64,000 bases of DNA from positions 1 through 64,000 of the forward strand of contig NZ_NKJE01000010.1 in assembly GCF_002256285.1 (NCBI RefSeq), written 5' to 3'. A program made the position numbers and the translations under genes. A model generated the notes under the pieces. The model saw only the letters and a list, made by a program, of their open reading frames with translations, was not told the DNA's origin and did not search any database. The DNA comes from Flavobacterium sp. BFFFF1. GTDB lineage: Bacteria > Bacteroidota > Bacteroidia > Flavobacteriales > Flavobacteriaceae. Shown here one piece after another: positions 22,920 through 32,521 of this stretch (the first letter of the stretch is position 1; each line of letters starts with the position of its first letter).

Positions 22920-24884
22920 ATGAAAAAAATGATACTCGCTGCAGCATTGTTGCTTTGCAGCTTTATGGGATTCTCCCAGATTGTGATCAACGAAATAGAA
23001 GCGGATACACCATCAACCGATGTTTTGGAATTTATTGAATTAAAATCTGCAACCCCGAATTTAGCACTTGACGGCTATGTATTGGTGCTTTTTAATGGTA
23101 CTACAAACGGTGATGCGGCAACGGCCTATATGGCGCTTGACCTGGACGGATATACTACGGATGTTAACGGTATTTTCCTTATTGGCAATTCACAGGTATC
23201 GCCCTCACCGTCTATTACCGTAAACAACGGCGCGATACAGAATGGTCCTGATGGTGCCGGAATTTATTTGGGCAATGCCGTTGATTTTCCATTCAATACC
23301 GTGGCTACCTCCACAAACCTGATTGATGGCGTGGCATATACCAACAGCAATACCATTCTGCCAACGGCAATTATGACGGCAATGAACCTGACCGTAAGCA
23401 CCAACGAAAATGCAAACAGCAACGCCTCAACCCAATCCATCCAAAGAAAAGATGACGGGACTTATGAGGTCAAGGCACCTACTCCGGGAGCGAATAACGA
23501 TGGGAGCGGCGTCGGGACAAATGGCATTACCATTTCGGTGACACCGTCAAACATCATTGAAGGAAATATTTTCAATGTGGTTTTCACAACCCAAACACCG
23601 GTAACCGCCGACCTTGGATTCTCATTTTCCATTGCCAATGGCAGTTTTAACACCGCAGATTATACCGGAAATCTTACGGTCGTAATTCCAACCGGTGCTA
23701 CTACGGCCAGCAAATCCTTCCAACTCACAGACGACGCGATAGACGAAGGCGATGAAATCATGAAGGTTTCCATGGGGGCTGTACCGTCGAATTATTCTAA
23801 ATTGAATGACAACGTTGAGATTCGGATACACGACAACGACTATGAGGTAAAGCCATGGGGAACACCTCTAAATCCGACATTCGGCCTTGCCACGAGCACT
23901 GCCCCAACAGGCTACTACAGCACACTCGAAGGCAAATCAGGAACAGCATTGAAACAGGCTATCCAGGACATTATCGCCAACCCCGCTGTCGTTCGGAAAC
24001 ACAATTATGGAGACATTTTTGACATCCTCAAAGAGGCAGACCAGAATCCGCTGAATGGAAGCCAGGTTTGGCTGATGTACGTAGAACAGCCACGTTCGAA
24101 GATTGACTACCAAACCGGTACAAGCGGTGCGGCTGGTTTTTGGAACAGGGAGCACATCTATGCACAGTCGCGCGGGGGATTTACAAACGGGACTTCGAGC
24201 AATGCAGATGGATTTGATGTATGGGATTCCACAAATGCAGATGATATCCTGGCCGGGCATGCAGACGGGCACCACATCCGCGCTGAGGACAGTCCGGAGA
24301 ATTCGTTGCGCAGTGAACGCAATTACGGAGTAGACTACAACGGACCTTCCGGCTCTGCTGGCAGCTGGCATGGTGATGTAGCAAGATCCATTTTTTACAT
24401 GTGCGTCCGTTACAACGGATTAAATGTCGTCAATGGCAACCCGCCCAACAACCCTGACGGTTATATTGGCGACCTCGCCACGCTGCTCACATGGAATATG
24501 GCGGACGTGGCAGACGATTATGAAATGAACCGAAACAATGTAGTTTACAATTGGCAAAGGAACCGAAACCCATTTATCGACTACCCGCTTTTGGCGGAGT
24601 ATATCTGGGGAAGTCATGCCGGGGAAACCTGGTTTGCTTCTTTGGCTGTTGCCGATAATCTGGATGTAAAAGTCGGGCTATATCCGAATCCGGCACACGA
24701 CAGCCTCTTTATCTCCGGTGTTTCCTCAGGAAATGTGGTGGTATACAGTATGACTGGCGTCACACTTTTCAACAAGGGTTTCACAGAGAATACAGCCATT
24801 CCGCTGTCATTAAGCAGCGGCATGTACCTTGCGAAGGTGACATCGGGTGGTAAAACGACTGTAAAAAAACTTGTGGTAAAATAG
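22920..24884 (+). CDS. Secreted endonuclease I with lamin-tail-like and Calx-beta domains and T9SS signal
   Basis: The 654-residue protein has a signal peptide (MKKMILAAALLLCSFMGFSQ), an N-terminal lamin-tail-like domain (about residues 20-190; IVINEIEADTPSTDVLEFIE), a Calx-beta-like domain (about 200-310; DDAIDEGDEIMKVSMG), an endonuclease I catalytic domain (about 330-560) and a C-terminal T9SS sorting domain (LYPNPAHDSLFISG to KKLVVK, about 585-654). The catalytic region shows WNREHIYAQSRGGF and ADGHHIRAEDSPENSLRSER, which carry the His/metal-binding residues of this nuclease family. It should be exported across the outer membrane and degrade extracellular DNA or RNA, for nutrients or biofilm turnover. 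Confidence 0.93.
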   Translation: MKKMILAAALLLCSFMGFSQIVINEIEADTPSTDVLEFIELKSATPNLALDGYVLVLFNGTTNGDAATAYMALDLDGYTTDVNGIFLIGNSQVSPSPSITVNNGAIQNGPDGAGIYLGNAVDFPFNTVATSTNLIDGVAYTNSNTILPTAIMTAMNLTVSTNENANSNASTQSIQRKDDGTYEVKAPTPGANNDGSGVGTNGITISVTPSNIIEGNIFNVVFTTQTPVTADLGFSFSIANGSFNTADYTGNLTVVIPTGATTASKSFQLTDDAIDEGDEIMKVSMGAVPSNYSKLNDNVEIRIHDNDYEVKPWGTPLNPTFGLATSTAPTGYYSTLEGKSGTALKQAIQDIIANPAVVRKHNYGDIFDILKEADQNPLNGSQVWLMYVEQPRSKIDYQTGTSGAAGFWNREHIYAQSRGGFTNGTSSNADGFDVWDSTNADDILAGHADGHHIRAEDSPENSLRSERNYGVDYNGPSGSAGSWHGDVARSIFYMCVRYNGLNVVNGNPPNNPDGYIGDLATLLTWNMADVADDYEMNRNNVVYNWQRNRNPFIDYPLLAEYIWGSHAGETWFASLAVADNLDVKVGLYPNPAHDSLFISGVSSGNVVVYSMTGVTLFNKGFTENTAIPLSLSSGMYLAKVTSGGKTTVKKLVVK

Positions 24885-24892
24885 GGTATTCT

Positions 24893-25468
24893 TTAAACCG
24901 TCAGGATACCGCGAAAAGCTCTTGAAGCATAGTAGGATTCAGCACCATTGTGATACACAAACACGTGGTTGTATCTCCTGTCACAGAACAAGGCACCACC
25001 CAGCGACCTGATTTCGTTCGGCGTTTGAATCCAACTGGATGTTTTAAGGTCGAATGCACCAATCGCCTGTAGTTCACGATACTGTTCTTCGGTGAGCATT
25101 TTGATTCCCATGGATGCGGCTACATCAACCACATTATCCTTTGGTTTATTTTCTTTTCGGGAATCCAGTGCTTTGCGGTCATAGCATAGGCTTCGTCGGC
25201 CTTTCGGACTTTCGGTGGCGCAGTCACAAAAGTGGTATGCTCCTGTGCTTTTATCAAAGGCGATGACATCGGGCTCTCCGTCGGTGCGTTCCATCTCGTT
25301 TAGCGACCAAAGTTTATCGGGTTGGGCGACAAGTCTGTCGTGCACTGCATCCCATTCAATACCGGGATGCCGCGACATATTGTTTTTGAACCGCGTTTGA
25401 AGTTTATTCAGTAAATCAGTTTGATCCCCTGGCGATAGCGTTCTGTTCATATTATTGTTTATTCCCAT
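24893..25468 (-). CDS. DUF4256-family protein
   Basis: The 191-residue protein matches the DUF4256 family in overall length and character, with the segments HPGIEWDAVHDRL, MERTDGEPDVIAFD, YHFCDCATESPKGRRSLCYD and RSLGGALFCDRRYNHVFVYH. There is no signal peptide or membrane segment. The function of the family is unknown. Its stop lies 9 bp from the stop of the convergent nuclease gene, so transcripts may overlap. The start used here opens MGINNNMNRTL; the in-frame ATG six codons later is equally possible. Confidence 0.85.
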   Translation of the reverse strand: MGINNNMNRTLSPGDQTDLLNKLQTRFKNNMSRHPGIEWDAVHDRLVAQPDKLWSLNEMERTDGEPDVIAFDKSTGAYHFCDCATESPKGRRSLCYDRKALDSRKENKPKDNVVDVAASMGIKMLTEEQYRELQAIGAFDLKTSSWIQTPNEIRSLGGALFCDRRYNHVFVYHNGAESYYASRAFRGILTV

Positions 25469-25528
25469 TGTAGTCGTCAGGCCAGTATTTTAGCATTTGT
25501 GTCACAAAGATAGTAATGCAGCAAATCA

Positions 25529-26374
25529 TCACGGATTCAACTTGGCTTTCATTCTTGCCGCCAAATCCTTAAAACGGGCATTGGAGTCAATTTGCACGGC
25601 AGTCTCCTTGTACCACCGGTTGAAGTTTTTAACATCGTTATTGAGAAAGTAGCCTTGCAAAATATTAATGGCATTTTCAGCATTGTACGTTTTGTCCTCG
25701 ACTTTTCGGAATACAAACCGGCAGGTTGACTCGGCTTTGTCCAATTGCCCATTCTTTGCCTGGGCATAAATCAGTTCTTTATTGAGGTATGCATCCTTAG
25801 GATTTGCGGCTAATGCTTTCTGTAGCACATCAATGGCTTTTTGGTATTGTTCCAGGCAGTTGAATGCAAAAGCGACTTCCACCCGAAGGCCGGGATACTC
25901 AGGATTTATTTTCATCGCCTTTTCAAGGAAATCCAGCGCTTTTTCACATTCGTTCCAGCCGTTGTACAAATAGCCTTTGTCGTACAGCGCTTTGATTGAA
26001 TCTTCACCTTCCTTGTAAAAGTGAAGCCAATTCGGGGTTTTTGGCACTTCCAGGTCTGCGAGCTTTGAATCGGGGATAAATGCCACCAGATTTTCATTGG
26101 GCTCCAGCCTGACTTTCATTGAGCCGTCCAATTCCTTTTTTGTAACGGTGTATTTTCCGTTGCCATCGATCTGGAAGTGCCCGGAATAATCAAGTGTAAG
26201 CCCCGCCTGCTGATCGATGTAGATGAACCCAAAGTCGTAGTTCCCCAAACTGTCGGCCGGAAACGCCACCCAATGGTCTTCACTCTGGACATACCTCTTT
26301 TCAAATTTGAGCTTTTCCTGTGCTGACATGGTTATCGCCACAATTAATGCCCAGGCGGTAAAAAGTACTTTCAT
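25529..26374 (-). CDS. Secreted tetratricopeptide-repeat protein
   Basis: The 281-residue protein has a signal peptide (MKVLFTAWALIVAITMSAQE), a beta-rich N-terminal half (about residues 20-125; YIDQQAGLTLDYSGHFQIDG) and at least two TPR units (about 137-235; CEKALDFLEKAMKINPEYPG and YQKAIDVLQKALAANPKDAY). It probably works as a protein-protein scaffold in the periplasm. No catalytic motif is seen. It is followed on the same strand by the DUF4256 gene, 60 bp downstream, and preceded by a small secreted-protein gene, 41 bp upstream. Confidence 0.82.
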   Translation of the reverse strand: MKVLFTAWALIVAITMSAQEKLKFEKRYVQSEDHWVAFPADSLGNYDFGFIYIDQQAGLTLDYSGHFQIDGNGKYTVTKKELDGSMKVRLEPNENLVAFIPDSKLADLEVPKTPNWLHFYKEGEDSIKALYDKGYLYNGWNECEKALDFLEKAMKINPEYPGLRVEVAFAFNCLEQYQKAIDVLQKALAANPKDAYLNKELIYAQAKNGQLDKAESTCRFVFRKVEDKTYNAENAINILQGYFLNNDVKNFNRWYKETAVQIDSNARFKDLAARMKAKLNP

Positions 26375-26415
26375 ATTTATTTTTTGCGTTATTAATTCAC
26401 TTTGAAATATTGGGA

Positions 26416-26940
26416 CTAAAATTCCAGCGCCGCATCCCAGTCAATAGTGACTTGGCCGTTTGTCCTGAATTCCTTTAAACTCCCGACGACTGTCTCTGGA
26501 TTTCCGGTAATCTCCACGTCTTCTTTGCCGGGCTGGTGTATGATGATTCCCACAGTGTAAGATTCTTCGGTATCCGGCTCACCCTCGGCGCCTTGTTCCC
26601 CGGCGCTATACGCCGCATAGACCACATAGGTTGTTTTTTTATTTGTAAAGCGTAGGTTGTCAACATCTAAACCCGCATTTTGTTTTCCACCCCCGCGAAG
26701 ATAAAAGTTATAGCGGAACTGCTTCCAACTGTCCTTTTTTTTCAGCGGGAACTCGAGTTCAATTTTATCCGGTGTCCCAAAACGATAAATCAGGTATTTG
26801 TTTGTTTTGTCCTTCGCGAGCATCATGGTTTTACCATCCATTGTTTTGAATGAAAATACGCTGCTTTCATTGGGTAACAATAACTGTTGTGAAAAGGCAC
26901 CGGTCGTTGCATAAATTACAATCCATAAGATCCATTTCAT
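26416..26940 (-). CDS. Secreted protein of unknown function
   Basis: The 174-residue protein has a signal peptide (MKWILWIVIYATTGAFSQQL; the ATG at 26938-26940 was chosen for this) and a beta-rich body with no recognised domain. A flexible acidic stretch (GEQGAEGEPDTEESYTVG) lies around residues 115-135. The protein may be periplasmic. It sits 41 bp upstream of the TPR gene on the same strand and could be cotranscribed with it. No function is proposed. Confidence 0.75.
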   Translation of the reverse strand: MKWILWIVIYATTGAFSQQLLLPNESSVFSFKTMDGKTMMLAKDKTNKYLIYRFGTPDKIELEFPLKKKDSWKQFRYNFYLRGGGKQNAGLDVDNLRFTNKKTTYVVYAAYSAGEQGAEGEPDTEESYTVGIIIHQPGKEDVEITGNPETVVGSLKEFRTNGQVTIDWDAALEF

Positions 26941-27017
26941 TGTAACAGTTTTTAGGTGCATTTGATTTTTACTTTTTTTAGTATTAAAATATTTTCAATT
27001 GAAAAGTGCACGCAATT

Positions 27018-27704
27018 TTACATTTTGGAGAGCATTTTTGTCCAATTATCCAACACCTCCGGGAAGTACGATTCCATTAATTTAAGGGCAATCATGGCAA
27101 CCGCAAACCAAACCAGGCAGGCGATCACGAAATATAAAAGTCCCTTGAAATAAGTCATTGGAGCGTACACGTAATCTCTAAGCAGACGTCTGAAAATCAA
27201 AGTGGTAATCAATAGCGAGGGAATCTGCAGCGCGAAGTAGACGCCGTACATCGTTGTGGCAATTTTGTATGGATCACTGTTCCCATCGAAAAGTGTGGAT
27301 TCAGAGAAAGTCTCCGGAAAAAATGCCATCAGGAACACCATCGCGTAGCCAAGTACGAAAGAAATTGGGACATAGAAAAGACAGCTGTACAGCGTAGCCC
27401 GGTAAACCCGCCAATAGCCGGGTGCATGACCTTCCGGAACGAAAAATGACCTCGCCATTAGAAAAATCCCTGCTGAAATTAGTGCGCTGATTGCCGCTGG
27501 CACGGTAATGGGAAGCGTCACGACAAACACAAAAATTGCAGCGATTGCGATGAGTATCATGCCCGAGCATCCGTCACCACCGGCGTTACCAGTATTGTTA
27601 GGAATGTGGTGCCCTCCCTGTTGCAGGCCCTTGTTGTATTCATACAGGCTGCCACCGCCCATGTAAGGAATATTATTGACTCCGTCGCGGTACGCCTTGC
27701 TCAT
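27018..27704 (-). CDS. Integral membrane protein of unknown function
   Basis: The 228-residue protein has a polar, Gly/Asn-rich N-terminus (about residues 1-50; NIPYMGGGSLYEYNKGLQQG) followed by about five membrane helices (roughly 55-72, 75-95, 110-135, 150-175 and 190-210). No family is recognised. It stands between the ClC channel gene and the small secreted-protein gene, all on the minus strand, with spacers of 77-150 bp, so it is probably transcribed on its own. Confidence 0.75.
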   Translation of the reverse strand: MSKAYRDGVNNIPYMGGGSLYEYNKGLQQGGHHIPNNTGNAGGDGCSGMILIAIAAIFVFVVTLPITVPAAISALISAGIFLMARSFFVPEGHAPGYWRVYRATLYSCLFYVPISFVLGYAMVFLMAFFPETFSESTLFDGNSDPYKIATTMYGVYFALQIPSLLITTLIFRRLLRDYVYAPMTYFKGLLYFVIACLVWFAVAMIALKLMESYFPEVLDNWTKMLSKM

Positions 27705-27852
27705 AATAAAAATGTTTGTAGTTTGATGGTGAGGCTAATATAACAAAATTATATCAGATGAGTGATGCTGTTTACATTGTCTGTTCAGGGTGTTGCATCG
27801 CGTCCTCCTTACGGTGTTGAACGGTATTATTAAGCTTAAGGGATAGGAGGTT

Positions 27853-29637
27853 TTATTCGAAAACCATTGACTTCAGTTTGCTCCGGTATGCTTCCAAAGC
27901 CTGCGCTTTCGAAATGAATCCGAAATATTTTCCGTCTTTGATTACAGGCAGGAATGCCATTTTGCTGACCTCAAATTTATTCATGACGGTTTCCATGCTG
28001 TCCGTAGGCGCAATCAGTTCTTTCGGCTGTGTCATTACTTCGCTCACTTTGGTATATTTCACCTTAAAATTACTGAAGATGATTTCCCGGATGTCATTGA
28101 AGTGCACAATGCCCCGCAATTCATTTTCTTTGTTCACCACGGCAAAGATGACCTGGTTGGAATGGGAGATCAGGTCGACCAGTTTTTCCAGATTCTCTCC
28201 TTCTGTGACCGTCAGGTAGTCGGTTTGGATGATTTGCGTGGTCTCCAACGTGTTCAGGATGTTGGTGTCTTTATTGCTGGTAAAAACGTGCCCTTTTTTA
28301 GCGAGGTGCTTCACGTCCATGGAGTGTTTCTCGAACCGTTTGGATACGGCATAACTGATGGAAGAAACGATCATTAGCGGGATCATGAGGTTGTAGCCGC
28401 CGGTAATTTCCGCGATCAGGAATATCGCAGTCAGCGGCGCATGAAACAATCCGCTAAGGATTCCGGCCATGCCCACCATCGTAAAGTTGCTGACAGGTAA
28501 TTTTGTCAATCCTGTGATGTTCAGCAATGAGGAAAAGAAAAACCCGCAATAGGAACCGAGGAATAGGGAAGGGGCAAAGTTACCGCCGTTACCACCACTG
28601 CCCAGCGTGATTCCCGTTGCAAATACCTTCATCATCATTGTTAAGCCAACGAAACCAATCAACGCAAACTTATTGTCGCGCAAGCTACCAAACAACGTAT
28701 TCTCCAGCAATTGTCCCGGGTCACTCTCAGACAGGGTCTTGATGCTTTCATACCCTTCACCAAAAAGCGTCGGGAAGATAAAGATGATCACCGCTAAAAT
28801 CGATGCGCCAAACAACGCTTTTCTGTAGGGAGATAATTTTAACCGTCCAAAGAAATGCTCTACGCGCTGGAAATTGCGTGAATAATACACCGCAATGAAA
28901 CCTGTAAACAGCCCTAGTACAATGTAAAACGGAATGTTGTGGTAGTTAAACGTTTGCTGTTGTTTAAACGTGAGTAAAATGTCCTCATTCAGCGCAATCT
29001 CGGCCACCAGGGCACCAGTTGCTGCGGCAATCATGATTGGGGTAAATGCCGAGATACTCACATCGACCAATAAGACTTCAATAGCGAAAAGCACACCGGC
29101 AATCGGGGCATTAAATGCCGCACCAATTCCGGCTGCAACCCCACATCCAATCAAAAGGGTGCGGTCTTTGTAACTTAACCGGTAGCGCTGTGCGTAATTG
29201 GAACCAAAAGCGGCTCCAGTGATGACGATTGGGCTTTCCAGTCCTGCCGATCCACCAAGCCCTACTGTCAGCGAGCTGGTGACAATCTGTGCATACATCT
29301 GTTTTTTATCAATAATACCGGCCTTCTTGGCCACGGCATAAAGGATTTGTGAGGTTCCCTTTTCAATTGTTCCGCCGAGGATTTTCTTGACGACCACAAC
29401 GGTTAATAAAATCCCGACAATGGGCAGTATACTGTTAATGAAACTGAGCTTCAATATCCCATTGATATACGTCGCAAAATAGAACACATAGTGCGCAAAC
29501 GTCTTCAGCAGGATCACAGCAAGCGCCGCCGAGATCCCGACGAGTACGCTCGAGAGGAAAATAAACTGCTTTTCCGTCAGTTGGTTGCGCGCCCAGACCA
29601 ACAGGTTTTCCAGCCGATAAAAGTACTTTCTGAGCAT
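27853..29637 (-). CDS. ClC-family chloride channel or antiporter with CBS pair
   Basis: The 594-residue protein has the ClC membrane core (about residues 20-430) and a C-terminal pair of CBS domains (about 450-590; KVSEVMTQPKELIAPTDSME). The selectivity-filter sequences are recognisable: GLGGSAGLESPIV, equivalent to the GxEGP motif with its gating glutamate, and SGGNGGNFAPSLFLG, equivalent to GxFxP. The family includes both proton-coupled exchangers and channels. The gating glutamate is present, but exchanger or channel status cannot be settled from this. The ATG at 29635-29637 was preferred over an upstream in-frame TTG because a -7 element lies between them. Confidence 0.93.
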   Translation of the reverse strand: MLRKYFYRLENLLVWARNQLTEKQFIFLSSVLVGISAALAVILLKTFAHYVFYFATYINGILKLSFINSILPIVGILLTVVVVKKILGGTIEKGTSQILYAVAKKAGIIDKKQMYAQIVTSSLTVGLGGSAGLESPIVITGAAFGSNYAQRYRLSYKDRTLLIGCGVAAGIGAAFNAPIAGVLFAIEVLLVDVSISAFTPIMIAAATGALVAEIALNEDILLTFKQQQTFNYHNIPFYIVLGLFTGFIAVYYSRNFQRVEHFFGRLKLSPYRKALFGASILAVIIFIFPTLFGEGYESIKTLSESDPGQLLENTLFGSLRDNKFALIGFVGLTMMMKVFATGITLGSGGNGGNFAPSLFLGSYCGFFFSSLLNITGLTKLPVSNFTMVGMAGILSGLFHAPLTAIFLIAEITGGYNLMIPLMIVSSISYAVSKRFEKHSMDVKHLAKKGHVFTSNKDTNILNTLETTQIIQTDYLTVTEGENLEKLVDLISHSNQVIFAVVNKENELRGIVHFNDIREIIFSNFKVKYTKVSEVMTQPKELIAPTDSMETVMNKFEVSKMAFLPVIKDGKYFGFISKAQALEAYRSKLKSMVFE

Positions 29638-29655
29638 TTGTTTTTTCTGTGTGCG

Positions 29656-29663
29656 CAAATTTA
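29656..29663 (-). promoter_or_regulatory. -7 promoter element of the ClC gene
   Basis: On the minus strand this reads TAAATTTG (TAnnTTTG), 18 bp before the ATG at 29637. Confidence 0.5.
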
Positions 29664-29706
29664 AGATTATTTGGTGTTAAGACTTTATAGTTTAACGCTT
29701 CTTTGT

Positions 29707-31380
29707 TTAAAATCCGACCGCTTTGTCGTCACCCCGACGGTCTGCACCGCCTTCGCACTGGCCCGCAGCATTGATTAATATCGCATCCACTTTACCAATC
29801 ACCGGCGCGCTTTTTTCGTTCACATGATAACCTTTGGCCGTCAGTGCATTCAGTATTTCCGTTGGAAATTGACCGGGTTCAAACCATATTTCATCCGGGA
29901 GCCATTGGTGGTGGAAGCGCGGCGCATTGACGGCCTGCTGTATGTCCATCTTGTATTCGCAGACATTCAAAATGGTTTGCAGTACCGAGGTAATGATGGT
30001 GGAACCGCCCGGTGTACCCAGTACCATGAATAATTTATCTTCCTTTTCGACTATGGTCGGCGTCATCGAACTCAACATCCTTTTCTTCGGCGCGATGCTG
30101 TTCGCTTCTGCCCCGATGAGGCCGTAGGAGTTAGGGACGCCCGGCTTCACGCTGAAATCGTCCATCTCGTTGTTGAAAAAGAACCCCAGTTCATCGGAGT
30201 ACAATTTAGCGCCAAACGCGCCATTGAGTGTTGTCGTTACTGCAACGGCATTCCCGTCAGGATCGACGATGGAATAATGGGTGGTCTCATTGCTTTCGGA
30301 AATCGTGATGCTGCCGTGGGACACTTCAGACGAAGGGGTTGCCTTGTTCACATCGAATGTACCCATGCGTTCCTTCAGGTATTTTTTATCCAAAAGCCGC
30401 TTCGTAGGAATTTTGACAAAATCCGGATCGCCAAGGAAGTAATTCCGGTCTGCATAAGCCCGGCGTTCCGCTTCCGTGATGACCTGTATTGCTTCGGCAC
30501 TGTTGTGCCCATATTTTGCTAAAGGGTAGGGCGCTACCATTTTCATGATCTGGGCCAGGGTAATGCCACCGCTCGAAGGTGGGGACATGGAAATGATCTT
30601 CAATCCCTTGTATCGGAAATCGATTGGTTTGCGCCATTTCACCTGGTATCCCTTAAGGTCTTCCATGGAAAGGATACCGCCTTTATCACGAAGGAAAGCG
30701 ACCATTTTCTTTGCTGTTTCGCCTTCATAAAATTCGGATGGGCCCTTGGCGAGTATCCTTTCCAATGTGGCTGCCAGTGCCGGATATTTGATGGTATCGC
30801 CTGTTTTGTAAGCGTTTGCAAACAGCGCCTCCCTGCCACTGGCTCGGACGATTGCTGCTGCGTTATTGCGTATTTGTTTTTCCTGCCCGCTGGTCACCAC
30901 GACACCCCGTTTTGCCAGTGCAATGACGGGTTTCATAATTTCGGACATCGGGAGTTTTCCAAATCTTTCGTGTACGGCAAACACACCCGCAATGGTTCCC
31001 GGAACACCCACCGCCAGCGCGCCTTCGGTACTTAAATTGGGAATGACATTTCCGTCTTTACCCAGGTACATGTCTTTTGTGGCAGCGAGGGGCGCCCGTT
31101 CCCTGTAATCCAATGCGCCGTTGTCGCCATTGGCTTTTCGGTAGACCATGAATCCGCCGCCGCCAATGTTCCCGGCATAGGGATACGCCACCGCTAAAGC
31201 CAGTTCTGTTGCGACCATGGCATCAAAGGCGTTGCCGCCCTGCTTCATGATGTCGCTGCCAATCTGCGACGCTTCTTCGCGTGCCGAAACAACCATGGCT
31301 TTCGCCGTGACGACAGGCGTCTGGGCAAAGGCGCTGCATCGGAATAAAAGCAACAGGCAAACAAAAAGCTTTGGTCTCAT
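29707..31380 (-). CDS. ggt: Gamma-glutamyltransferase, secreted precursor
   Basis: The 557-residue enzyme hydrolyses glutathione and other gamma-glutamyl compounds or transfers the glutamyl group. It has a signal peptide (MRPKLFVCLLLLFRCSAFAQ). The precursor cleaves itself before the catalytic Thr at residue 366, in the motif NETTHYSIVDPDGN, which then becomes the N-terminus of the small subunit. Substrate-binding sequences RERAPL, PPSSGGITL and LGTPGGSTI are intact, and the length is normal. Its start overlaps the stop of the ACP phosphodiesterase gene by 4 bp, so the two are cotranscribed although their functions seem unrelated. Confidence 0.95.
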   Translation of the reverse strand: MRPKLFVCLLLLFRCSAFAQTPVVTAKAMVVSAREEASQIGSDIMKQGGNAFDAMVATELALAVAYPYAGNIGGGGFMVYRKANGDNGALDYRERAPLAATKDMYLGKDGNVIPNLSTEGALAVGVPGTIAGVFAVHERFGKLPMSEIMKPVIALAKRGVVVTSGQEKQIRNNAAAIVRASGREALFANAYKTGDTIKYPALAATLERILAKGPSEFYEGETAKKMVAFLRDKGGILSMEDLKGYQVKWRKPIDFRYKGLKIISMSPPSSGGITLAQIMKMVAPYPLAKYGHNSAEAIQVITEAERRAYADRNYFLGDPDFVKIPTKRLLDKKYLKERMGTFDVNKATPSSEVSHGSITISESNETTHYSIVDPDGNAVAVTTTLNGAFGAKLYSDELGFFFNNEMDDFSVKPGVPNSYGLIGAEANSIAPKKRMLSSMTPTIVEKEDKLFMVLGTPGGSTIITSVLQTILNVCEYKMDIQQAVNAPRFHHQWLPDEIWFEPGQFPTEILNALTAKGYHVNEKSAPVIGKVDAILINAAGQCEGGADRRGDDKAVGF

Positions 31381-31961
31381 AGTGCATCCCGTTTTTGCAG
31401 ACAGAAATTCTGTAAATCCGTAAAGAAGGCGGTGAATTCCTGCTCAAAATCCTCATAGTACTGCCGCAGTTCTTCCGTGGCAAAGCGCATGTTCGACTGG
31501 TTGCCCGTCCTGCTGTCCATCTGTGAAAAAATCCGTTCCATGCCTTCAATCGTGCGGTAGCTTAACAGCCAATTGCGTTGGATCATGTGTGGCATCATGC
31601 CCTTGGTCTTCTCCGTCAGGATGTCGTAATGTTGGTGCAGGGAACGGTAGAACCGTTCTGTAAAATCTTCTAGCTTGTCTTCTGAATATTGGCTCCAGTT
31701 TTTAGCAAGAAAATGATCGTAATACACATCGACAATGACGCCGGCATAATGGTGGTAGCGCTCATGTAGTTTTCTGGTACTGGCACGCCAGACAGGATGG
31801 GCGTCGGTGTAAGTGTCTATTTCCCGATGCAACAGGATTCCTTTGCGCACCGCTTCCGGAAAACCGTCAAAATGTTTTCCGCGGATGCCATCCGCCATAA
31901 AATTCCCGATCTTGATCAGGTCGTTGTCGCCGGAAAGGAAGATGTGGGCAAGGAAGTTCAT
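31377..31961 (-). CDS. Acyl carrier protein phosphodiesterase-like protein
   Basis: The 194-residue protein resembles AcpH, which removes the phosphopantetheine arm from acyl carrier protein and belongs to the HD-like hydrolases. It opens MNFLAHIFLSGDNDLIKIGN, the typical start, and has the conserved His/Asp residues in LHREIDTYTDAHPV and YYDHFLAKNW. It overlaps the gamma-glutamyltransferase gene by 4 bp and is its upstream partner. A 16-bp tandem duplication lies in the likely 5' leader. Many Bacteroidota carry this protein without experimental proof of the activity. Confidence 0.88.
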   Translation of the reverse strand: MNFLAHIFLSGDNDLIKIGNFMADGIRGKHFDGFPEAVRKGILLHREIDTYTDAHPVWRASTRKLHERYHHYAGVIVDVYYDHFLAKNWSQYSEDKLEDFTERFYRSLHQHYDILTEKTKGMMPHMIQRNWLLSYRTIEGMERIFSQMDSRTGNQSNMRFATEELRQYYEDFEQEFTAFFTDLQNFCLQKRDAL

Positions 31962-31970
31962 TTTTTTAAT

Positions 31971-32002
31971 GCCTGAGTAGCTGAGTGCCTGAGTAGCTAA
32001 GT
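31971..32002 (-). repeat. Tandem duplication of a 16-bp unit
   Basis: Positions 31971-31986 and 31987-32002 are 16-bp copies differing at one base (GCCTGAGTAGCTGAGT against ...CTAAGT). The pair is just upstream of the AcpH-like start codon, probably in its untranslated leader. Confidence 0.85.
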
Positions 32003-32121
32003 TAGTTTTGTAAATATAGTAAAACCGATTGGAAACAGGATGCCCAAGGAATATTGTTGAGTGGATTATCAGTTACCACGTGTCAGGAACAGCGGCAGTA
32101 TCGGACAGCAATTAAACTACC

Positions 32122-32390
32122 TTGAAGCAGATTTCAAAAAAATAATTTTTGTAGGAATTTCGATTGCCAAAAAGATATTCTTCAACAGCTTAAATGTGGC
32201 AAAAAAGCATATAATTGTAAGAATTATATGTAATTTTAGGCTGATATTTGCGTATAGTCTTGTTCTAGTTTCGTTCGAGTTTCGTTCTACTCACCTTCGA
32301 GAACTTCAAAAAGCCATTTTTAGCTGGTTGCGAAAAGGACTCATTTGAAGCAGATCATTGTGTTTCGCTTTCAATAATTTTTGTAGGAAT
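32122..32390. repeat. Pair of imperfect direct repeats about 223-232 bp apart
   Basis: TTGAAGCAGAT occurs at 32122-32132 and 32345-32355. Downstream of each copy is an 18-bp identical block, AATAATTTTTGTAGGAAT, at 32141-32158 and 32373-32390. The two copies thus share both ends but differ by 9 bp in inner length. They bracket an AT-rich segment without a gene. Confidence 0.75.
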
Positions 32391-32521
32391 CCTGTAAATG
32401 TTATATTTCCTCAGCCCCGAGCAGTTTCGAACGAAACCCGAATGAGACTCGGACAAGATGCGATCATGATGCTGACTACAAAAAACTCATGCACTCCCGC
32501 ACGCAGTTACCCAGCAACTAT

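Noticed and set aside
32061..32348. 95-codon ORF in the spacer upstream of glmM
   Set aside because: Composition is poor (aromatic and Lys runs), it crosses a direct-repeat region, and no promoter or start signal precedes it.
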